Origin: Candidatus Eremiobacterota bacterium | GTDB lineage: Bacteria > Vulcanimicrobiota > Vulcanimicrobiia > Vulcanimicrobiales > Vulcanimicrobiaceae | Assembly: GCA_019240525.1 (NCBI GenBank) | Contig: JAFAYE010000001.1 | Span: forward strand, 2,701,300 to 2,765,299 | Length of the DNA stretch: 64,000 nt | Direction: 5' to 3' | In this document: positions 8,423-15,905 of the stretch, piece by piece | How the letters are laid out: the number at the start of each line of letters is the position of its first letter | Position numbering within the stretch: position 1 is the stretch's first letter | Translations under genes and position numbers: made by a program | Notes under the pieces: generated by a model | Told to the model about the DNA's origin: nothing | Seen by the model: the letters and a program-made list of their open reading frames with translations, nothing else | Databases searched by the model: none

Positions 8423-8529
8423 CCCTTCGACAGGCTCATCCTTCGACAAGCTCAGCATGACAATGCTTCGACAAGCTCAGCATGACAATGAGCTCAGCAT
8501 GACAATGCTTCGACAGGCTCAGCATGACA
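8423..8529 (+). repeat. REP-like repeat cluster between STAS and phasin genes
   Basis: This intergenic cluster has about five copies of the same element, several truncated. Here the core reads CTTCGACAAGCTCAGCATGA, so the variant differs (GCATGACA for GGGTGACA) from the copies inside the lipoprotein genes. Copy spacing is irregular, about 17-26 bases. It ends six bases before the phasin promoter -35 box. Confidence 0.85.
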
Positions 8530-8534
8530 GGGTG

Positions 8535-8564
8535 TTGACAGGCACAGCGGGTGCTTGGTATACT
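8535..8564 (+). promoter_or_regulatory. Strong sigma70-type promoter for the phasin gene
   Basis: A perfect -35 box TTGACA (8535-8540) and a -10 box TATACT (8559-8564) are separated by 18 bases. The start of transcription would be near 8571, giving a leader of about 35 bases that contains the AAGGAGA ribosome-binding site of the phasin gene. Confidence 0.8.
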
Positions 8565-8605
8565 TAGCACAACAAAAGCTAGTGCAGAAGGAGACCAGGT
8601 TCCAA

Positions 8606-9007
8606 ATGGCCGTCAACGTTTCAGAGTATATGAACAAATTTCAGCAAGAGAGCCTCGCGGCGATCAAAGAGACCCAAGACGCGAGCCTCAAGGCGATGAG
8701 CTCGTTCCGCGACCTCGGCAAAGAGATCGCCGAGAAGCCGGGCACCATGCCCGCGTTCGAGAACATGCCGACGCCGACGCAACTCGTCGAGCTCTCGTTC
8801 GGATTCGCCGGCCAGCTCCTCGAGCTTCGCAAGGCCTACACGCTGCGCATCGCCGAGATGATGGTCGACGCGCAGAAGCAGACCGAGATGAACTTCAAGG
8901 CCGCCGCCAATGCCGCGAACGCGAACATGACGAACGCCGCGAATATCGCCAACAACCCCAACATGGCGAACAATCCCAACATGGGCAACAAGCCGTCGGG
9001 TAAGTAA
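8606..9007 (+). CDS. Phasin-family PHA granule protein
   Basis: Phasins coat PHA granules and control their size. The ATG at 8606 follows AAGGAGA with a 12-base gap and gives a 133-residue product. Residues 1-95 are amphipathic and helix-forming ('VSEYMNKFQQESLAAIKETQDASLKAMSSF', then 'LVELSFGFAGQLLELRKAYTLRIAEMMVDAQKQT'), the layout of Phasin_2-type proteins. The last 30 residues are a low-complexity tail built from Asn, Ala, Met and Pro (NNPNMANNPNMGNKPSGK). A strong promoter and a strong terminator flank the gene, so it is a single-gene unit expressed separately from phaBC, as is common for abundant phasins. Confidence 0.82.
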   Translation: MAVNVSEYMNKFQQESLAAIKETQDASLKAMSSFRDLGKEIAEKPGTMPAFENMPTPTQLVELSFGFAGQLLELRKAYTLRIAEMMVDAQKQTEMNFKAAANAANANMTNAANIANNPNMANNPNMGNKPSGK

Positions 9008-9026
9008 GCTTCCAAAAGCTTCAAGA

Positions 9027-9060
9027 GACCGCTCGCTTTACGCGAGCGGTCTTTATTTTT
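9027..9060 (+). terminator. Intrinsic terminator of the phasin gene
   Basis: A perfect 10-bp stem (GACCGCTCGC at 9027-9036 paired with GCGAGCGGTC at 9042-9051) with a five-base loop is followed by TTTATTTTT. It lies 19 bases after the phasin stop codon. Confidence 0.9.
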
Positions 9061-9080
9061 GCCCGGTCGAAGCTTGCGCG

Positions 9081-9938
9081 ATGAACGCTGCACCTTCAAT
9101 TTCGCTCGGGAACGAGCTTTCCGTTCGGCGCCTGGGTTTCGGCGCGATGCGCTTATGCGGACCCGGCGTTTGGGGCTGGCCGGCGGACCGCGCGAATGCC
9201 GTGCGCGTTCTGCGCCGCGCCGTTGAACTCGGCGTCAACTTTATCGATACTGCCGACGCCTATGGCCCGCACGTCAACGAAGAGCAAATTGCAGAGGCGC
9301 TCTATCCGTATCCCGATGACGTGGTCATTGCAACAAAGGGCGGTTGTACGCGGTCCGGCCCGGGCCAATGGGGGCGTGACGGACACCCGGCGCACCTCGA
9401 AGCGGCCTGCGAAGGAAGTTTGCGGCGGCTTCGCGTCGAGCGAATCGAGCTCTATCAGCTCCATGCGGTCGATCCACACGTTCCGCTCGAGGAGCAAGTG
9501 GGCACTCTGCGAGCGCTGCGCGATGCCGGTAAGATTCGATTCATCGGCCTATCCAACGTCGATCTGGATCAGCTGCAACGGGCCGAGCGCGTCGTTGAGA
9601 TCGCTTCGGTTCAGAACAATTACAACGTCGGTAATCGCATCAGCGAACCGGTGCTCGACTACTGCGTTAGCAAGAAGATCGCGTTTATTCCCTACTTTCC
9701 GCTCGATGGCGGCGATCTGGCCGCCGTCGAGGCTTTGACGCCGATTGCGCGCGCGCACGGCAAGTCGATTTGGCAGATCGGATTAGCGTGGCTGTTGGCG
9801 CACTCGCCCGTGACACTTCCGATTCCGGGAACGTCGTCGCCCGAGCACCTCGAGGAAAACGTGGACGCTGCCGCCGTGCGGCTGAGCGCGCAGGAGCTGG
9901 AAGCGCTCGAACGCGTCGCCACCGCAGCGTCACGCTGA
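9081..9938 (+). CDS. Aldo/keto reductase
   Basis: This 285-residue protein is a single TIM-barrel aldo/keto reductase. The catalytic set is visible: Asp and Tyr in 'FIDTADAYG', Lys in 'VIATKGG' and His in 'LYQLHAVD'. 'IPGTSSPEHLEENVDAA' is the NADPH-binding C-terminal signature. It resembles the YghZ/Tas side of the family, with an uncertain substrate. It stands alone between the phasin terminator and the ATPase gene, with no clear ribosome-binding site before the ATG. Confidence 0.85.
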   Translation: MNAAPSISLGNELSVRRLGFGAMRLCGPGVWGWPADRANAVRVLRRAVELGVNFIDTADAYGPHVNEEQIAEALYPYPDDVVIATKGGCTRSGPGQWGRDGHPAHLEAACEGSLRRLRVERIELYQLHAVDPHVPLEEQVGTLRALRDAGKIRFIGLSNVDLDQLQRAERVVEIASVQNNYNVGNRISEPVLDYCVSKKIAFIPYFPLDGGDLAAVEALTPIARAHGKSIWQIGLAWLLAHSPVTLPIPGTSSPEHLEENVDAAAVRLSAQELEALERVATAASR

Positions 9939-9977
9939 TTAAGGAACCCGAGCAAGCCAAACCGAACAGCACGGGTA

Positions 9978-10418
9978 GTGGCGGAGCAAAGCGTCGGCAC
10001 GTGGATCTGGCAGCGATTGCGGCCGCCGCGAGCGCGCAAGGCATGGGAGTTCGACCCTTGCTCGCCCGACATCGCCGCGCGCGTGCGTTCGGAGATTCGG
10101 CAAGTCTTGCAAAGGTGCGGTCGCGCGGATGCGATCGAGCGGCTCGATATCGTCTACGCCGAACTCGTGGCAAACTCAATCCGGCACGCCCCCGGCAAGG
10201 TGCAAGTGCAGCTCGAGTGTCCGCAAAGCGGCGGAGCAGTGGTCTTGCACGTGAAGGATCGTGGACCGGGCTACCATGCGATATCTCGGCTGCCTCTTGA
10301 CGTGCTGAGCGAAAGCGGGCGAGGCCTCTTCATCATTTCGATGTATTCCGATCGGTTCGTCGTGCGCCGCCGCCTGGGCGGCGGTAGCTACGCGCGCATC
10401 TGGCTGAATCCGCCGTAG
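9978..10418 (+). CDS. RsbW-like ATP-binding protein (anti-sigma kinase type)
   Basis: The 146-residue product is a lone GHKL ATPase domain. The N box is 'ELVANSIRHA', the G1 box 'KDRGPGYH' and the G2 box 'SGRGLFII'. There is no histidine-kinase dimerisation helix, so it fits the RsbW/SpoIIAB serine-kinase or anti-sigma group. It begins at GTG 9978 without a clear ribosome-binding site. The STAS antagonist gene at 8080-8376 is the natural partner by family. Its target, a sigma factor or other protein, is not encoded nearby. The PhzF gene begins two bases after its stop. Confidence 0.8.
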   Translation: MAEQSVGTWIWQRLRPPRARKAWEFDPCSPDIAARVRSEIRQVLQRCGRADAIERLDIVYAELVANSIRHAPGKVQVQLECPQSGGAVVLHVKDRGPGYHAISRLPLDVLSESGRGLFIISMYSDRFVVRRRLGGGSYARIWLNPP

Positions 10419-10420
10419 CG

Positions 10421-11302
10421 TTGGAACTGCAGTACCACGTCGTCGATGTCTTCACGACGACGCCCTTGCAAGGCAACGCGCTGGCCGTTTTTCCCGACGC
10501 GTCGGCGCTCGACGGCGCGACGATGCAACGCTTGGCGCGCGAGATGAATCTCTCGGAAACGACGTTCGTCCTTCCCAAGGAGTCTTCGGCCGACTCGATT
10601 CGGACGCGCATTTTTACGCCGGCATCGGAGCTGCCCTTTGCGGGACATCCGACGATCGGTACGGCCTACGTGATGCGTCGCATCGGAATCGTCTCCGGCG
10701 ATGCGAAAGCTTTTGCATTGCAAGAGAACGTGGGTCGCGTGCCCGTGCGCGTCGACGAGGGCGAGGATCCGATCCTATGGCTGACGACGCCGCCGATTCG
10801 CAAACTTGGCGAGTTCGGACGGGATCGTTGCGCAAAAGCGCTCTCACTCGGCCCCGGGCGGTTACTGCCAAGCGTGCCGTGCGAGATGCTCTCGGCCGGC
10901 AACCCGAATCTTTTCATTGCGCTTCGCGATCGCCAAGCCGTCGACGACGCTCGCGTCGACGACCGGGAGCTTTCAGATTTGCTCCGGCCATGCAAGTCGC
11001 CGACGTGCGTATTCGTGTTCGCGCCAACGAGCTCGGGCGCGTACTCGCGCATGTTCGCACCGGAGCTCGGCGTCGTGGAGGATCCCGCGACGGGCAGCGC
11101 GACCGGGCCGCTCGCGGTTTTCATGATGAAGCATGGGCTCGTGCCCGCCACCGACGGCACGCGGTTCGTCAGCGAGCAAGGCGTGAAGATGGGCCGCCGC
11201 AGCGTGCTGCACGTCCTGATCCGCGGCGAGCGCGGCAGCGAGGGAATCGAGGTGGGCGGCAACGTCGTGCACGTGGCCGAAGGGACCGTTCGGCTGCCGT
11301 AG
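10421..11302 (+). CDS. PhzF-family isomerase
   Basis: This 293-residue protein is of the PhzF/YddE family, which shares the diaminopimelate-epimerase fold. The N-terminal half has 'VDVFTTTPLQGNALAVF' and 'ETTFVLP', with Glu of 'SET' in the usual catalytic position; the motif 'ELPFAGHPTIGTAYVM' follows. The second half has 'VEDPATGSATGPLAVFMMKHG'. Most PhzF proteins outside phenazine clusters have unknown substrates, and there are no phenazine genes here. It starts with TTG two bases after the ATPase gene, so the two are probably co-transcribed. Confidence 0.85.
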   Translation: MELQYHVVDVFTTTPLQGNALAVFPDASALDGATMQRLAREMNLSETTFVLPKESSADSIRTRIFTPASELPFAGHPTIGTAYVMRRIGIVSGDAKAFALQENVGRVPVRVDEGEDPILWLTTPPIRKLGEFGRDRCAKALSLGPGRLLPSVPCEMLSAGNPNLFIALRDRQAVDDARVDDRELSDLLRPCKSPTCVFVFAPTSSGAYSRMFAPELGVVEDPATGSATGPLAVFMMKHGLVPATDGTRFVSEQGVKMGRRSVLHVLIRGERGSEGIEVGGNVVHVAEGTVRLP

Positions 11303-11350
11303 AACGGACTGCGCCTCACTTTTAGCCCCAATACATCGGAGGATTATTCT

Positions 11351-12361
11351 ATGCGAATAGACCGAGCGCTATTGACCGCGGCCACCGCGGTTGGCGCGGT
11401 CGCGTTACTCTCCGCCTGCTCGAGCGGCGGATCGTCTTCGGCAGGTTCGACGCTGCCGGGTTCGTCGTCGCTGGCCGTCGGGCGTGGGATCATATCGCCG
11501 ACGGGACTTTCGCCCCACGCTTTCGCGCACGCGCCATTGGTCGTCGTGAAGCGCTCTGCGAACGGTCACCGTCCGAAGGGCGGCGAGAAAGATCTCTTCG
11601 TTTCGAACTACGGCGCAACCGACATCGAAGTGCTTGCGAACAAAACGTGGAAGCCCGCCGGCACGATTACGAATGGAATCACCTGTCCGGACGGTAACTG
11701 GGTCGACGCGAAGGGCAATCTCTACGTTGCCAACTGCGATACCAGCGCGCCGACGGTCGTCGAATATGCGAAGGGCGCAAGCTCGCCGACCTTTACCTAC
11801 AGCAGCGGCATGACCGATCCCGTGGGCGTGACCACCGATTCGCACGGCAACGTGTACGAGTCTGACTTTGAAGGCGGAGCAGTTAACGAGTACGCGCAAG
11901 GCAGCAACACCGTTATCGCCAGTTGCAAGCCTCCGAACGGTTTGGTCGAAGCGGCCGCCGTCAGCAAGACCGGCGCCGTCTTCGTCGCCAGTGAAAACGG
12001 CGTCGTCGAATACGCCAAGGGCCTCAGTGGCTGCTCGGAGACGACGCTCGGCGTTACCACCGGTTTTGACGGCGGCATGGTGCTCGACAGAAAGAGCGAC
12101 CTGGTGTTGTGCGACCAGGACAACAATGTGGTCGACATCATCGCGCCGCCGTACAGCAGCGTGACGGGCACGATCAGCGCGGCGGATCCGCGTGCGGTCA
12201 CCGTGAACAAGAAGAACAATCAGGCGTACATCGCTAGCTACGGCGACGATGCAGTGTACGTCGATTCCTATCCCGCCGGTACCAACGAAGCAACGCTGGG
12301 GTCGGCCAACGGCATCGACTCGCCCGAATCGGCGGTTGACGGCCTGAACTACGTTCCGTAA
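11351..12361 (+). CDS. Propeller-type lipoprotein
   Basis: The 336-residue product has a lipoprotein signal with lipobox LLSAC (Cys23), then a Ser/Gly-rich linker. Five or six repeats follow, of the type 'DLFVSNYGATDIEVL', 'WVDAKGNLYVANCDTSAPTVVEYAKG' and 'GVTTDSHGNVYESDFEGGAVNEYAQG', like NHL/SMP-30 propellers. GGAGG stands about eight bases before the ATG. The gene has its own intrinsic terminator. It is one of four similar lipoproteins in the window; function unknown, probably extracytoplasmic binding or structural. Confidence 0.75.
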   Translation: MRIDRALLTAATAVGAVALLSACSSGGSSSAGSTLPGSSSLAVGRGIISPTGLSPHAFAHAPLVVVKRSANGHRPKGGEKDLFVSNYGATDIEVLANKTWKPAGTITNGITCPDGNWVDAKGNLYVANCDTSAPTVVEYAKGASSPTFTYSSGMTDPVGVTTDSHGNVYESDFEGGAVNEYAQGSNTVIASCKPPNGLVEAAAVSKTGAVFVASENGVVEYAKGLSGCSETTLGVTTGFDGGMVLDRKSDLVLCDQDNNVVDIIAPPYSSVTGTISAADPRAVTVNKKNNQAYIASYGDDAVYVDSYPAGTNEATLGSANGIDSPESAVDGLNYVP

Positions 12362-12399
12362 CCATGCCACGATCGCCCGGCCTGGGCGATTGGTTCGAA

Positions 12400-12430
12400 G
12401 GGCGCGTCGCAAGAGCGGCGCGCCCTTTTT
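12400..12430 (+). terminator. Intrinsic terminator
   Basis: The 11-bp stem GGGCGCGTCGC (12400-12410) pairs with GCGGCGCGCCC (12415-12425), with one G-T pair, around the loop AAGA, and is followed by TTTTT. It ends the lipoprotein transcript from 11351. Confidence 0.85.
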
Positions 12431-12512
12431 GTGAGCCGCCGACAGGGTGATCGTTGCCGGGAGAGTCGAAGTAATCAATGACCAGCGTCAACCTTCGCGA
12501 GGTACGGTAAGC

Positions 12513-13496
12513 ATGTTCAGCTTTCGTTTCCGCCGTCAAGCACTAGGAATCTGCGCGACCGCCTCAATGCTGGCGGCGTGCCAGGGATCGCAAAGCCAGT
12601 TCGGTGCGCCGCCAGCGTTGCCGCAAAGCCAGGCCGCGGCTAAAGGGTCGGGCGACCTCCTGTACGTCGGCGGCGCGCAGGATAAACATGGCGGCAAAAG
12701 CCGCGGCGCGCTGGCGGTCGTGACGTTTCCGGGCGGCAAGCCCGTCGCGACGATCGCGCTCGATGGTTACCCGACCGGCATCTGTTCGGATCGCTCGGGA
12801 AACGTCTGGGCAGTCGTCGGCGACGGGCACTCGTGGAACGTCTATGAGTATGCGCACGGCGGCACGACGCCGATTGCGAAAATTCACGTTCCGAATGCCG
12901 GCTACTACGTGGCAGATTGCGCGGTCGATCCGACGACCGGTGACCTCGCGGTGGTTGGAGGCGCCTACGACGGCAGCGGTGCGACCGCGTATGTCGATGT
13001 TTGGCACGGCGCTGCGCCGGGCAAGCCCGAACGCTTTCCGTTTTCGTTTAGCCCTTACGCGTGCGCGTACGACGACTCGGGCAATCTCTTTTTAGACGGC
13101 TATGTCGGCAGCACAATATTCTTCGAACTTGCCGAACTCGCGCAGGGGAGCAAATCGGTCACCAGCGTCAGCCTCGATAGGAATGCCGGCGGCTATCCCG
13201 GGGGCGTGCAATGGGATGGTACCTACGTTGACGTCATCGCGGTTTTGCGCGGCGGCTCGGCTATTCTTCGGGTCAGCGTTTCGGATTACAAAGGCCACGT
13301 CGTTGGTATCGTGCGACCGAAGGGTTTGGCGTATACGGGTTGGTTTGACATCGCCGGGAAAACGCTCGTTGGGGACAGCGGAGCCGGCGGACAGAGTTTG
13401 TCGTTATGGCCATATCCGGCCGGCGGCCAGCCTCTGCGAAAGCTCGATCATTTACAAATGACGGTGCGCGGCTTGACGATCTCGGTCGGCTCCTAG
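12513..13496 (+). CDS. Propeller-type lipoprotein (paralogue of 3314-4297)
   Basis: I start at ATG 12513, nine bases after GAGGT; the open frame extends upstream but without signal-peptide character. The 327-residue product has the lipobox MLAAC (Cys23). Blades such as 'PTGICSDRSGNVWAVVGD', 'NVYEYAHGGTTPIAKIHVP' and 'ADCAVDPTTGDLAVVGG' match those of the minus-strand lipoprotein at 3314-4297 ('CAVDPSSGNLAVTDLG', 'LEYAHGGTKPVATHI'), and the lengths are identical, so the two are paralogues. Its TAG stop shares the palindrome CTAG with the stop of the convergent gene at 13493. Function unknown. Confidence 0.75.
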   Translation: MFSFRFRRQALGICATASMLAACQGSQSQFGAPPALPQSQAAAKGSGDLLYVGGAQDKHGGKSRGALAVVTFPGGKPVATIALDGYPTGICSDRSGNVWAVVGDGHSWNVYEYAHGGTTPIAKIHVPNAGYYVADCAVDPTTGDLAVVGGAYDGSGATAYVDVWHGAAPGKPERFPFSFSPYACAYDDSGNLFLDGYVGSTIFFELAELAQGSKSVTSVSLDRNAGGYPGGVQWDGTYVDVIAVLRGGSAILRVSVSDYKGHVVGIVRPKGLAYTGWFDIAGKTLVGDSGAGGQSLSLWPYPAGGQPLRKLDHLQMTVRGLTISVGS

Positions 13497-13780
13497 CCGG
13501 GCGTCTGCGCGTCTTCCACAGCGTCTTCGATTTCGGCCTTCGTTTCTTTGGCCTCGTTGACGAGCTCGATCGACTGAATCGCTTCGGCACTATGGATCGC
13601 GGCAACGCGAACTTCGTTGGTGCCCAAAGCATCGTTAAAATCGGTCCACTCGATGGCGTAGGGCGCTTGGACCTTCACCTGCGCGGCGAAGCTTCCGATG
13701 AGTTTTCCGGCGAGGGTTTGGCCGTTGTAAACGATCTTCACGTTCTCGCCGACGAAGGGCTCGAGCTCGTCGTCGGTCAT
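13493..13780 (-). CDS. Small conserved-type hypothetical protein
   Basis: The 95-residue product begins MTDDELEPFVGENVKIVYNG at ATG 13780, which overlaps the stop of the upstream VOC gene (ATGA), so the two are translationally coupled. It is acidic at the C-terminus, and the middle ('GQTLAGKLIGSFAAQVKVQAPYAIEWTDFNDALG') looks like a small beta-barrel of the SH3 or Sm-like type. I do not recognise a named family. Its stop shares CTAG with the convergent lipoprotein gene. Confidence 0.6.
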   Translation of the reverse strand: MTDDELEPFVGENVKIVYNGQTLAGKLIGSFAAQVKVQAPYAIEWTDFNDALGTNEVRVAAIHSAEAIQSIELVNEAKETKAEIEDAVEDAQTPG

Positions 13781-14136
13781 TTGCGCTCGTGAACGCCGAA
13801 GGGATTTCCCTCGGGATCCATGCACCAGCCCGCAGCGCACTGCTCGCCACCGTAACGCCGCAACAGCTTTCCGCCAAGCTCTTCGGCGCGCGCGATAGCC
13901 GTGTCGATATTCGCGACGCCGAACACCGCGCCGCCGGATGGCTCCCGCTGCGCGTTTGGGTCCCTCGCGAGTGCAAATGTCGTGCCGTCGGGAAGATCGT
14001 ATTCGACGAAATACTCAGAATCGGCCGAACCGGCCGATAGCGAGAAGAGACCTTCGTAAAACGATCGCGCCCGCTTCATGTCGTCGACGAGAAACATGAA
14101 GAAATCCAAGCCGCGGAGCTTTGTCGTGTTGTCCAT
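13777..14136 (-). CDS. VOC/glyoxalase-family protein
   Basis: This vicinal-oxygen-chelate protein has 'LDFFMFLVDDMKRARSFYEGLF' at the start and 'GGEQCAAGWCMDPEGNPFGVHE' at the end, the two halves of a beta-alpha-beta-beta-beta module. Such single-module proteins bind a metal or small ligand; no substrate can be assigned. I start at ATG 14136 (119 residues, MDNTTKL); an in-frame ATG at 14190 would add 18 residues and neither start has a clear ribosome-binding site. It forms a two-gene unit with the small protein downstream. Confidence 0.75.
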   Translation of the reverse strand: MDNTTKLRGLDFFMFLVDDMKRARSFYEGLFSLSAGSADSEYFVEYDLPDGTTFALARDPNAQREPSGGAVFGVANIDTAIARAEELGGKLLRRYGGEQCAAGWCMDPEGNPFGVHERK

Positions 14137-14217
14137 GGTCTGGGCCGGTTCCGGCCTTGAGCGGAGCGATTCCTGCGTGGTTGCAACCATCGCTCGCGGG
14201 TGCGCGGTCTGAAGTGC

Positions 14218-14616
14218 ATGCGAAATTTTGCGAATGTAGTAACGGCGGCGTTGCGGCCGTCGCTGACGACGGTGGGTCTGCTTGCTGCCATTGCGACGCA
14301 GACCAGCTCGGTGTTGGCGGGGACGAGCGGCGGAATGGGCGGCGTGATTACCGATGCAAAGACGGGAACGCCGATTGCCGGCGTCCGCGTTCAGCTAACC
14401 TCGGCGTCGCAGACCGCTACGACGACCACCGATAGTCACGGCCATTACATCGCCTTTGCTTTGGCGCCCGACAATTATACGCTGACGTTTGAGAAGACGG
14501 GTTACGATACAAAATCCGTCACCGATCTTCTGGTCGAGGCCGACCAAACAGAAGTGTACGATTTCGAACTCTCGCCCGCATCGGCATCGGCATCGCCGCC
14601 GCTCCGATCGCCGTAA
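14218..14616 (+). CDS. Secreted protein with carboxypeptidase-regulatory-like domain
   Basis: The 132-residue product (from ATG 14218; GTG 14200 is an alternative) has an N-terminal hydrophobic signal segment ending near 'SSVLAG'. Residues 38-118 form one CarboxypepD_reg-like beta-sandwich: 'GGVITDAKTGTPIAGVRVQLTS', 'TTTDSHGHYIAFALAPDNYTLTFEKTGY' and 'VEADQTEVYDFELSP'. The Ser/Ala/Pro-rich tail may be a spacer. Such domains are often extracellular adhesion or accessory modules. A 37-residue lipoprotein-like gene begins at the very next base after its stop. Confidence 0.75.
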   Translation: MRNFANVVTAALRPSLTTVGLLAAIATQTSSVLAGTSGGMGGVITDAKTGTPIAGVRVQLTSASQTATTTTDSHGHYIAFALAPDNYTLTFEKTGYDTKSVTDLLVEADQTEVYDFELSPASASASPPLRSP

Positions 14617-14730
14617 ATGTTTGTTTTCTTTAGCAATCGACTAGGCTGCGCAGCATCGCTGCTCGTCAGCCTCGCTGCCACGCTCTTTTTATTTGTCGCG
14701 TGCGGCGGCTTGCATTATTTAGGACACTGA
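14617..14730 (+). CDS. Very small lipoprotein-like peptide
   Basis: An ATG follows the stop codon of the preceding gene without a gap and opens a 37-residue frame. The product has Arg near the N-terminus, a hydrophobic stretch (AASLLVSLAATLFLFVAC) and ends CGGLHYLGH, so a lipobox-like LFVAC would give a nine-residue mature lipopeptide. The layout is like entericidin-type micro-lipoproteins. Translation would depend on reinitiation after the upstream gene, since there is no separate ribosome-binding site. Its reality is inferred from layout only. Confidence 0.4.
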   Translation: MFVFFSNRLGCAASLLVSLAATLFLFVACGGLHYLGH

Positions 14731-14750
14731 CGTCTGCGGTTTGGGCGCTT

Positions 14751-15674
14751 TTAGGGCTTGGGCGCTGGGCTCAACGCGGCTCCTCTGGCGGTACCGGCTA
14801 CGGTCTTGAGGAGTGCCCCATCGGGATAAGTTAGTACCGATAAGCCGTTGTATTGCTGGGGGACGTAAATCAAGTTTTCTTTGCTATTGAGCGCGCTGCG
14901 CTCCGGCGAACCGACTGAAATCGACGACGAGGGCTCCGACGCGCCGGGCGGATAGATGCGGATGACTCCCGCTCCGAAGTCAGAGATAACGATGTCGCCA
15001 TGCTCGTCGATCAAAACTCCGGCGGGCGACGAGAGACCTGCTAGTTGCAGGTTCGTCCCGGCGCCAGTCATATTCGCGTACTCGACGACGGCAGCAGTGG
15101 ACCCACTGCTGAGCCCTGCGGCGTATACGTTATTTTTTGCATCGATGCCGACGCCGATGACCAATCGAATCGCAGGGTTGGTGAGGCGCTCGTAGGGCTT
15201 GACCGCACCCGGCTTGTACACGTCGACTCCGCCATCGAGGTCACCCGCGGCGACGTAACCATTGGAAGCCACCGCCACGTCGTCGGGGCCGTCCGACTCG
15301 TCGAGAGTGAGCGCAGCCTTCGTCGTGCCTGTCTTGTAAATGGTTATCGTGTCGTATCCGTAGTTAGTAACGTAAAGCTGGCCTTTTTTGTCGGTCGTAA
15401 TTCCTTCCGGTTCGTCGACGCCGTCGGTGATCTGCGCCGTCAGTGTGTATTTCGGAAGCGAATAGACGTTAATCAAATTGCCGCTCGTATCCGCAACGTA
15501 CAGTAGTTGCGCTTTTTTCTTCTTGCTGGGCGAGATCTCGCCGAGCGTGTGCTGCTGCGCCCCTTGCTGTAGGCGTGAGCTCGGACTTGCGATGTTTAGT
15601 GAGTTATTCGAAGAGCATGCGGCAAGAAGTACGGCCGACAACGTGAAAGCGAAAAGCGACGACGATGTACGCAT
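14751..15674 (-). CDS. Propeller-type (NHL-like) lipoprotein
   Basis: The ATG at 15674 is preceded by GGAGGAG about six bases away, giving a 307-residue product with lipobox LLAAC (Cys20). A Lys-rich linker leads into repeats such as 'LLYVADTSGNLINVYSLP', 'PEGITTDKKGQLYVTNYGYDTITIYKTG' and 'VGIDAKNNVYAAGLSSGSTAAVVEY', typical of NHL/SMP-30 propellers. It belongs to the same loose family as the lipoproteins at 3314, 11351 and 12513. Function is unknown; surface or periplasmic location is inferred from the lipobox. Confidence 0.75.
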   Translation of the reverse strand: MRTSSSLFAFTLSAVLLAACSSNNSLNIASPSSRLQQGAQQHTLGEISPSKKKKAQLLYVADTSGNLINVYSLPKYTLTAQITDGVDEPEGITTDKKGQLYVTNYGYDTITIYKTGTTKAALTLDESDGPDDVAVASNGYVAAGDLDGGVDVYKPGAVKPYERLTNPAIRLVIGVGIDAKNNVYAAGLSSGSTAAVVEYANMTGAGTNLQLAGLSSPAGVLIDEHGDIVISDFGAGVIRIYPPGASEPSSSISVGSPERSALNSKENLIYVPQQYNGLSVLTYPDGALLKTVAGTARGAALSPAPKP

Positions 15675-15905
15675 AACGTCTCCTCCAATATGGAGCAAGT
15701 GCGCCTATGGCTATGCTTTCGGCTCTTGTTTGCTGCTTTAGCCCTCTCCTTTGCGGAGAGCCGTCTTTGCGCAAGGATCGCCCCTGAGTTGATGTTCGGT
15801 GACTGGGAAGCGAGTGCGCGCGAGAGGATTCCCTTGGAAGTCCTGCGCAGAGGTCGTGGAGATGTTCTCAAGCTTGTAGGCAATAGCTATGAAGGGGTCT
15901 AGCTC

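Noticed and set aside
8377-8439. STAS protein starting at 8439
   Set aside because: The added residues come largely from a repeat copy; GTG 8376 has GGAGGGG upstream and fits the domain boundary.
10421-11302. A phenazine biosynthesis cluster because of the PhzF-family gene
   Set aside because: None of the other phz genes is present; PhzF relatives are widespread outside phenazine pathways.
15690-15902. A 70-residue frame with a signal-like start between two divergent genes
   Set aside because: It has no ribosome-binding site, its start lies in the likely promoter region of the lipoprotein at 14751, and no family pattern is seen.
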